Part shown: one piece after another, positions 58,014-64,000 of the stretch
How positions within the stretch are numbered: position 1 is the stretch's first letter
Layout of the letters: each line of letters opens with the position of its first letter
Source of the DNA: Gemmobacter denitrificans
Lineage (GTDB): Bacteria > Pseudomonadota > Alphaproteobacteria > Rhodobacterales > Rhodobacteraceae
Direction of reading: 5' to 3'
Length of the DNA stretch: 64,000 nucleotides
NCBI RefSeq assembly: GCF_036964905.1
Contig: NZ_JBALHR010000002.1
Span: forward strand, 434,001 to 498,000
The notes under the pieces: generated by a model
What the model was told of the DNA's origin: nothing
The model's database searches: none
Seen by the model: the letters and a program-made list of their open reading frames with translations, nothing else
Made by a program: the position numbers and the translations under genes

Positions 58014-58552
58014 CGTTGCGGCAGGGGGGCGGGTTGTGGCGCTTGCGCTGCGCCCGGCAGAATTCCGCCCTGTGGATGGATGTCTGGAAAAGCCCTTGGC
58101 CGGGTCGCGGACACGGGCCTTTTCCACATCCCGGCGTCGGGCAAGAACCCGGTGGAAACCAGCCGAATGGCAGGGGTTTCATCCACAGCGCGAGCGGTTT
58201 TCCCCGGCTTGTCCACAGGTCGGGGGGCGGGGCCCTGAATCAAAGCTTAACGCAGCATTGTGTGAGTAACGCTTCCGTCAACACAAAATCTGTGGGCATC
58301 TGTGAAATTTCCGTGTTGATCGGTGGCGGAATTTCCGACAATTTGACAGCGCGCCGGGGCGTGACACCATATCTTGTGTCTGCAGGAGCAGCGACCGCAG
58401 CAGTGAACCGGGCACGATCCTGTCGTGCAACCCGCCTTGTTTGGGGCGGGAACGGAGTTTTGTGCGCGCTGTTGTCGCTGGTTGGCGCGAGACGAGACGG
58501 CATTCATGGTGCGGCAAAAAACCGTGCCCAGTGACAAAGGACGATGGGGCAG
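58014..58552 (+). promoter_or_regulatory. Long regulatory region upstream of nrdJ
   Basis: No gene is visible. It contains four DnaA-box-like sites with core TCCACA: CCATCCACA on the minus strand (58071-58079), TTTTCCACA (58120-58128), TCATCCACA (58179-58187) and TTGTCCACA (58209-58217), against the consensus TTATCCACA. Downstream are a TTGACA (58343-58348), an NrdR-type box at 58364 and a ribosome-binding site before nrdJ. A weak NrdR-like sequence ACACAAAATCTGTG starts at 58281, about 83 bp (eight helical turns) before the main one. Confidence 0.6.
58364..58379. promoter_or_regulatory. NrdR-type box at the nrdJ promoter
   Basis: ACACCATATCTTGTGT matches the 16-bp palindromic NrdR box (ACACWAWATATWGTGT type) with few deviations. 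It starts 15 bp after TTGACA at 58343-58348, so it covers the presumed -10, where NrdR would repress when dATP is high. Confidence 0.7.
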
Positions 58553-61500
58553 ATGAAGATCGAGCGGAAGTTTACCACCGAGGCGACCGGTGCCTATGGC
58601 GCCATGACCTTCGCCACCACCACATCCGAAATTCGCAATCCCGACGGCAAGGTCGTCTTCCGTAACGAGGCGGTCGAGGTTCCCGAAGGCTGGAGCCAGG
58701 TCGCCAGTGACGTTCTGGCGCAAAAGTATTTCCGCAAGGCCGGGGTGCCCGCGCGGCTCAAGCGCGTGAAGGAAAAGGGCGTACCCGAATTCCTGTGGCG
58801 CTCGGTCGCGGATGATGCGGCGCTGGCCGAACTGCCCGCCGATGAGCGTATCGTGGGCGAAACCAGCGCCAAGCAGGTGTTCGATCGTCTGGCCGGGGCC
58901 TGGGCCTATTGGGGCTGGAAGGGCGGCTATTTCAGCACCGAAGGCGATGCGCGCGCCTATTACGATGAAATGCGTTACATGCTGGCCCGCCAGATGGCGG
59001 CGCCCAACAGCCCGCAATGGTTCAATACCGGCCTGCATTGGGCCTATGGCATTGATGGCCCGGGGCAGGGGCATTTCTACGTCGATTACAAGACCGGCAA
59101 GCTGACGCAATCCGACAGCGCCTATGAACATCCGCAGCCCCATGCCTGTTTCATCCAGTCGGTGAAGGACGATCTGGTGAATGAAGGCGGCATCATGGAC
59201 CTCTGGGTCCGCGAGGCGCGGCTGTTCAAATACGGCTCGGGCACCGGCACCAACTTCTCCTCCTTGCGCGGTGAGGGCGAGAAATTGTCGGGCGGTGGCA
59301 AGTCCAGTGGCCTGATGGGCTTTCTGAAGATCGGCGACCGTGCGGCAGGGGCGATCAAATCGGGCGGTACCACGCGCCGCGCCGCCAAGATGGTGATCTG
59401 CGACATGGATCACCCCGATATCGAGGCTTTCATCAACTGGAAAGTGATCGAAGAGCAGAAGGTGGCAAGTCTGGTCGCCGGCTCCAAGATGCATGAACAG
59501 CATCTGAATGCGATCTTTGCCGCCATCCGCGCTTGGGATGGTCTGGCTGCCGATGCGGCAGATGCCACCAGGAATGACGCGCTGAAATCCGCGATCCGCG
59601 CCGCCAAGAAGGCGATGATCCCCGAAACCTATATCAACCGCGTGCTGCAATATGCGCGGCAGGGTTTCGACAGTATCGAATTCCCGACCTATGACACCGA
59701 TTGGGATTCCGAGGCCTATATTTCGGTGTCGGGCCAGAATTCGAACAATTCGGTCCGCGTGACCGACGCCTTCCTGAAAGCGGTGAAAGAGGATGCCGAC
59801 TGGGCGCTGATCCGCCGCACCGATGGCAAGGTGGCCAAGACGGTGAAGGCGCGCGATCTGTGGGATCAGATCGGCCATGCCGCCTGGGCCTGCGCCGATC
59901 CGGGCATTCAGTTCCATGATACGGTAAACGCCTGGCATACCTGCCCCGAAGACGGGCCGATCCGTGGATCGAACCCCTGTTCGGAATACATGTTCCTTGA
60001 TGATACGGCCTGCAATCTGGCCTCGATGAACCTGCTGACCTTCTATCACGGCGGCCGGTTTGACGCGGCGGCCTATATCCATGCCACCCGGCTCTGGACC
60101 CTGACGCTGGAGATCAGCGTGATGATGGCGCAATTCCCCAGCAAGGAAATCGCGCAACTGTCCTATGATTTCCGCACGTTGGGCCTGGGCTATGCCAATA
60201 TCGGCGGCCTGCTGATGAATATGGGTTTGGGCTATGACAGTGCCGAGGGCCGGGCGCTGTGTGGTGCGCTGACGGCGCTGATGACCGGCGTCACCTATGC
60301 GACCAGCGCCGAAATCGCGGCAGAACTGGGGCCCTTCGCGGGGTATCAGCGCAACGCTGATCACATGCTGCGCGTGATGCGCAACCATCGCCGCGCGGCC
60401 TATGGCCATACCAACGGCTATGAGGCGCTGAATGTGAACCCTGTCGCGCTCGATGTCGCCAATTGCCCGGATGCCGAACTGGTGACCATGGCGCGCGGCG
60501 CCTGGGACGAGGCGCTGGCCCTGGGGGAAGTGCACGGCTTCCGCAATGCCCAGACCACGGTGATCGCCCCGACCGGCACCATCGGCCTGGTGATGGATTG
60601 TGATACCACCGGGATCGAACCCGATTTCGCGCTGGTGAAGTTCAAGAAACTGGCGGGCGGCGGTTATTTCAAGATCATCAACCAATCGGTTCCGGCGGCG
60701 CTGGAAAAGCTGGGCTATTCCACAGGCCAGGTGGCGGAAATCGTCGCCTATGCAGTGGGCCACGGCACCATCGGCAATTGCCCGGGCATCAACCATACCG
60801 CGCTGATCGGCCATGGGTTCGGCCCGCGCGAGATCGAAAAGATCGAGGCCGCGCTGCCTTCGGCCTTTGACATCCGGTTTGTCTTCAACCAGTGGACGCT
60901 GGGCGAGGATTTCTGCAAGGGCACACTGGGCATTCCGGCAGACAAGCTGGCCGATCCGACATTCGATCTGCTGCGCCATCTGGGATTCACCAAGGCCCAG
61001 ATCGATGCCGCCAATGATCATGTCTGCGGCACCATGACGCTGGAAGGGGCCCCGTTCCTAAAGCGCGAACATTACAGCGTGTTCGATTGCGCCAATCCCT
61101 GCGGCAAGACCGGCAAACGCTATCTGTCGGTGGAAAGCCACATCACCATGATGGCGGCGGCGCAAAGCTTCATTTCGGGTGCGATTTCCAAGACCATCAA
61201 CATGCCTAACAGCGCCAGCATCGGCGAAACACTGGCGGCCTATGAACTGTCGCATTCGCTGGGCATCAAGGCCAATGCGCTGTATCGCGACGGATCGAAA
61301 CTGTCGCAACCGCTGGCATCTGCTCTGGTCGAGGATGACGAAGAGGCCGAAGAGGCGCTGATCAATGGCAGCCAGCAGGAAAAGGCCGTGGTTCTGGCTG
61401 AAAAGATCATCGAAAAGGTGATTGTGAAGGAAATCGTCCGTAGCCACCGCGAAAAGCTGCCCGAGCGTCGCAAGGGCTATACCCAGAAGGCGGTCGTGGG

Positions 61501-62239
61501 CGGCCACAAGGTCTATCTGCGCACGGGCGAATATGGTGACGGGTCGCTGGGCGAAATCTTCATCGACATGCACAAGGAAGGCGCGGGCTTCCGGGCGATG
61601 ATGAACAACTTCGCCATCGCGGTGTCGGTTGGCCTGCAATATGGCGTGCCGTTGGAAGAATTTGTCGATGCCTTCACCTTCACCAAGTTCGAACCGGCGG
61701 GCATGGTGCAGGGCAATGACAGCATCAAGAATGCGACCTCCATTCTTGACTATGTGTTCCGCGAACTGGCGGTCAGCTACCTGGATCGCACTGATCTGGC
61801 GCATGTCGCCCCCAAGGGCGCCAGCTTCGATGAACTGGGCGGCGGGGTGACCGAAGGCAAGCGCGACAGCAATGTGGAACCGGTCAGCGAAACGGCCGCC
61901 TCCAAATCCTTGGAAGTGCTGCGCCAGATTTCCTCGACCGGCTATCTGCGCAAGCGCCTGCCCAAGGATCTGGTGGTTCTGCAGGGCGGAATGGGCGGCA
62001 CTGCGCTTTCGGGTGACACTGTGTCCCTGTCGATGGTGCTGCCGGAAACCGGGCTTGCCACCGGGACGATGGGGGCCACCGCGCTGTCCACCGGTTCGGT
62101 GTCGATGGACGCCCGCACTAAGGCGAAGATGCAGGGCTATGAAGGCGATCCTTGCGGCGAATGTGGCAATTACACCCTTGTGCGGAATGGCACCTGCATG
62201 AAGTGCAATACCTGCGGCGGCACCAGCGGCTGCAGCTGA
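58553..62239 (+). CDS. nrdJ: Vitamin B12-dependent ribonucleotide reductase (class II)
   Basis: The 1228-residue class II reductase makes deoxyribonucleotides using adenosylcobalamin. It begins MKIERKFTTEATGAYG, and has NSPQWFNTGLHWAYG, KYGSGTGTNFSSLRGEGEKLSGGGKSSGLMGF, the NPCSEYMFLDDTACNLAS active-site region, and a C-terminal Cys-rich end CGECGNYTLVRNGTCMKCNTCGG. The ~1200-residue length and EIRNPDGKVVFRNEAVEVPEGWSQVASDVLAQKYF N-terminus are those of the alphaproteobacterial NrdJ. I prefer the second ATG (58553); the first at 58544 has AAAGGA only 2 bp away. This enzyme explains the need for the cob genes in the window. NrdR-type box and DnaA-like sites lie upstream. Confidence 0.96.
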   Translation: MKIERKFTTEATGAYGAMTFATTTSEIRNPDGKVVFRNEAVEVPEGWSQVASDVLAQKYFRKAGVPARLKRVKEKGVPEFLWRSVADDAALAELPADERIVGETSAKQVFDRLAGAWAYWGWKGGYFSTEGDARAYYDEMRYMLARQMAAPNSPQWFNTGLHWAYGIDGPGQGHFYVDYKTGKLTQSDSAYEHPQPHACFIQSVKDDLVNEGGIMDLWVREARLFKYGSGTGTNFSSLRGEGEKLSGGGKSSGLMGFLKIGDRAAGAIKSGGTTRRAAKMVICDMDHPDIEAFINWKVIEEQKVASLVAGSKMHEQHLNAIFAAIRAWDGLAADAADATRNDALKSAIRAAKKAMIPETYINRVLQYARQGFDSIEFPTYDTDWDSEAYISVSGQNSNNSVRVTDAFLKAVKEDADWALIRRTDGKVAKTVKARDLWDQIGHAAWACADPGIQFHDTVNAWHTCPEDGPIRGSNPCSEYMFLDDTACNLASMNLLTFYHGGRFDAAAYIHATRLWTLTLEISVMMAQFPSKEIAQLSYDFRTLGLGYANIGGLLMNMGLGYDSAEGRALCGALTALMTGVTYATSAEIAAELGPFAGYQRNADHMLRVMRNHRRAAYGHTNGYEALNVNPVALDVANCPDAELVTMARGAWDEALALGEVHGFRNAQTTVIAPTGTIGLVMDCDTTGIEPDFALVKFKKLAGGGYFKIINQSVPAALEKLGYSTGQVAEIVAYAVGHGTIGNCPGINHTALIGHGFGPREIEKIEAALPSAFDIRFVFNQWTLGEDFCKGTLGIPADKLADPTFDLLRHLGFTKAQIDAANDHVCGTMTLEGAPFLKREHYSVFDCANPCGKTGKRYLSVESHITMMAAAQSFISGAISKTINMPNSASIGETLAAYELSHSLGIKANALYRDGSKLSQPLASALVEDDEEAEEALINGSQQEKAVVLAEKIIEKVIVKEIVRSHREKLPERRKGYTQKAVVGGHKVYLRTGEYGDGSLGEIFIDMHKEGAGFRAMMNNFAIAVSVGLQYGVPLEEFVDAFTFTKFEPAGMVQGNDSIKNATSILDYVFRELAVSYLDRTDLAHVAPKGASFDELGGGVTEGKRDSNVEPVSETAASKSLEVLRQISSTGYLRKRLPKDLVVLQGGMGGTALSGDTVSLSMVLPETGLATGTMGATALSTGSVSMDARTKAKMQGYEGDPCGECGNYTLVRNGTCMKCNTCGGTSGCS

Positions 62240-62308
62240 TCACATCCGGTGCCGTTTCCCCCTTTGACGCAGCAACTTCTGTGCCTTGCGGGGTAAGTGA
62301 CTGAAAAC

Positions 62309-62346
62309 ATAGCCACCGCCAAATCTGGCGGTGGCTATCTTCATTT
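62309..62346 (+). terminator. Strong rho-independent terminator after nrdJ
   Basis: A perfect 12-bp inverted repeat ATAGCCACCGCC (62309-62320) / GGCGGTGGCTAT (62327-62338) with AAATCT loop and a CTTCATTTC tail, 70 bp after the nrdJ stop. Confidence 0.9.
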
Positions 62347-62434
62347 CGGGCCTGCCCTTTTCAAGGCGTTGGTCGATCGATCAAGGCCGCTATTCAGTTC
62401 CTGGATGCCGGATCTGCCGCTATCACCCGGGGGA

Positions 62435-64000
62435 TCAGAATTCATGCCAGGCGCTGTCTCCGACAGTTGCGGCTGCGCTGCGTCTGCGGCCGACGGCTTC
62501 GCCCACTGCCGCGCTCCAGTCGATCACACGGGATTCGATCGGCACCAGCGGAGTGACATTTCTGGGCATTTCGACCTCGCGACGCGCGACTGCCGGTAGC
62601 CGGAATTCCGCCATTGCGATGATCAGTTCCTCGGCCCGTTTCAACAATGTGCTGGCGGCGGCATGGGTTTCTTCAGCCATGGCGCTGTTTTGCTGGGTCA
62701 CCTGATCCAGCTGGCTGATACCGGTGTTCAACTCGTTGATACCACCCGCCTGTTCTGTGGCGGCGACCGCAATTTCCGCAATGATGCTTGAGGCTTCCTT
62801 GGCGCGCTTGACGATGTCATCCAGACTGTCGCCTGCCGCACGAACCAATTCCGATCCGGCTTCCACCTGCTGGGAACTGTCGGAAATCAGGGTCTTGATT
62901 TCCTTGGCTGATTCAGATGCCCTGCGGGCAAGAACCCGCACTTCGGAGGCAACCACGGCAAATCCACGACCGGCCTCGCCCGCGCGTGCCGCTTCGACCC
63001 CGGCGTTCAATGCGAGCAGATTGGTCTGGAAGGCGATGTCATCAATGACACCGATGATCCGGGTGATCTGGCCCGAGCTGCGCTCGATCCCCTGCATGGC
63101 ATCTACCGCCCGACGCACGATTCCCGCCCCGCTTTCCGCCCCGTCGCGGTTTTCCACGCTTGCACTTTCGGCTTCGCCCGCCCGTTCGGCAGTCGAGCCA
63201 ACGCTGGCGGTCAATTCGTTCAAGGCTGCAGCCGATTGTTCCAACGTCGCCGCCTGGGTTTCGGCGCGCGCAGAAAGTTCGCGGCTGGCCCCCGCGATTT
63301 CTTGCGAACTGTCGCGCAACCCTTGCGCAATGGCCGCCACATTGGCCAACACACCGCCGATCCGGTCGAGCGCCAGGTTGTAGCTGAGCCGAAGTGTTTC
63401 ATAATCGGCGGGGAAGGGGGAATGTGCCGGGCTGTCGATCGGTTCGCACAAGGTGCCATCGGCCAGACGCTGCAAGGCGGCTTCGAGTTCGGAAACGACG
63501 CGCGCTTGTTCATGCCGTTTCTCTTCGCGCGCGGCCTCAGCTTCGGAGGCAAGCTCTGCGATATGCGCGGCCTCGCCCAATTGAGTTCGCAGCGTTTCCA
63601 CAGCCCGGGCAAGACGACCGATTTCATCGGTGGCCGTCAGTCCGGGCACGGTGACGGAATAGTCCCGCATGGCAAGATTGTCGACAGCTGCACTGATGTC
63701 GAGGATAGGGCGGGTCATGCGCCGGACCAGCAGGGCCGATGCGCCAATACCAACCATCAGCAGCGCCAAGGCCCCGCCAAGCTTGATCATCAGGCTCTCC
63801 CACATTTTGGCTTGCAGGGATTCGGTCTGGAACCCGGCGAAGAGGGCACCAAGCACTGTGCCGTCCGCCGCGCGGATCGGCTCGAATGCAGCCATATAGG
63901 CCCGCCCCATCAGCATGATCTCCCCCTCATACCTGACACCGGCGATCAAGGCGGCATGGGCAGGGCTTTCAGGTTCAAGAATTGTGCCAATCGCACGCTT
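62435..64000 (-). CDS. Methyl-accepting chemotaxis protein, N-terminus outside the window
   Basis: The frame is open through base 64000, so the start lies beyond the edge; about 521 residues remain. The visible order is: end of a periplasmic Cache-like sensor (YMAAFEPIRAADGTVLGALFAGFQ), a transmembrane helix (SLMIKLGGALALLMVGIGASALLV), HAMP (RRMTRPILDISAAVDNLAMRDYSVTVPG), a linker HAMP-like region and the signalling domain with the hairpin tip DDIAFQTNLLALNAGVEAARAGEAGRGFAVVASEVR. C-terminal AWHEF resembles the NWETF-type CheR-docking pentapeptide, so it is likely methylated. The ligand is not known. Confidence 0.93.
   Translation of the reverse strand, partial: KRAIGTILEPESPAHAALIAGVRYEGEIMLMGRAYMAAFEPIRAADGTVLGALFAGFQTESLQAKMWESLMIKLGGALALLMVGIGASALLVRRMTRPILDISAAVDNLAMRDYSVTVPGLTATDEIGRLARAVETLRTQLGEAAHIAELASEAEAAREEKRHEQARVVSELEAALQRLADGTLCEPIDSPAHSPFPADYETLRLSYNLALDRIGGVLANVAAIAQGLRDSSQEIAGASRELSARAETQAATLEQSAAALNELTASVGSTAERAGEAESASVENRDGAESGAGIVRRAVDAMQGIERSSGQITRIIGVIDDIAFQTNLLALNAGVEAARAGEAGRGFAVVASEVRVLARRASESAKEIKTLISDSSQQVEAGSELVRAAGDSLDDIVKRAKEASSIIAEIAVAATEQAGGINELNTGISQLDQVTQQNSAMAEETHAAASTLLKRAEELIIAMAEFRLPAVARREVEMPRNVTPLVPIESRVIDWSAAVGEAVGRRRSAAATVGDSAWHEF

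Noticed and set aside
58247..61021. 924-codon minus-strand ORF
   Set aside because: Antisense of nrdJ with no recognisable domains and shadow-type composition.

Overview
The window is a high-GC (visibly mid-60s percent) alphaproteobacterial chromosome segment. Gene content and order point to Rhodobacterales (Rhodobacteraceae/Paracoccaceae): aerobic-type cob genes with CobE, B12-dependent NrdJ, a CarD/CdnL regulator, an SdhE protein, an Anbu-type peptidase and genes of a Rhodobacter-type gene transfer agent (GTA). I cannot name the genus. Almost every base is used by genes running in short operons on both strands, many with 4-bp ATGA stop/start overlaps.

Layout. 1-6.2 kb: the end of an Anbu-type peptidase, an SCP2/lipase pair, a TPR protein, a Suv3-like helicase with an abutting S4 RNA-binding protein, and fdxA. 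6.2-7 kb: carD behind a leader that looks like a transcription attenuator. 7-8.9 kb: divergent cobS and cobT. 8.9-19.8 kb: a KefB/C-type antiporter, a very large proline-rich membrane protein with PilM/GspL-like and PilP/GspC-like ends, a SIMPL protein, metY, an Lrp regulator divergent from a LysE exporter, a glycosyltransferase-like protein, a small secreted protein and ddaH.

19.9-35.7 kb is the cobalamin core. Two minus-strand operons lie here: cobL-cobE-cobM-cobB-cobA, and (DUF1636)-cobW-cobN-cobG-cobH-cobI-cobJ, the latter behind a cobalamin riboswitch. cobK, cobO and cobQ are on the plus strand. A second CobW-family GTPase follows at 35.8 kb. With cobS/cobT this covers most of the aerobic route. 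cobF, cobC, cobD, cobP and the small cobaltochelatase subunits are not in the window.

36.8-41.7 kb is the accessory stretch: tRNA-Ala(CGC), fused scraps of IS3 and IS5 transposases, an AT-rich lipoprotein gene, and a GTA remnant (small terminase, large terminase, truncated portal). The portal appears to have been joined by deletion to the 3' end of the last GTA gene.

41.7-57 kb: a glycosyltransferase, parE, a GST divergent from a LuxR-HTH/alpha-beta-hydrolase fusion with a striking inverted repeat at its start, ppk2 under a perfect FNR-type box, a DUF1007-NicO nickel/cobalt uptake pair, a MATE exporter, an aspartate aminotransferase, sdhE, eno, two DMT transporters and a DUF533/TerB protein. 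57-64 kb: nrdJ behind a long regulatory region with an NrdR-type box and a cluster of DnaA-box-like sites, then a chemoreceptor cut by the window edge.

A theme links the parts: cobalt uptake (DUF1007-NicO), metal-handling GTPases (two CobW proteins), cobalamin synthesis under B12 feedback, and a B12-dependent ribonucleotide reductase.
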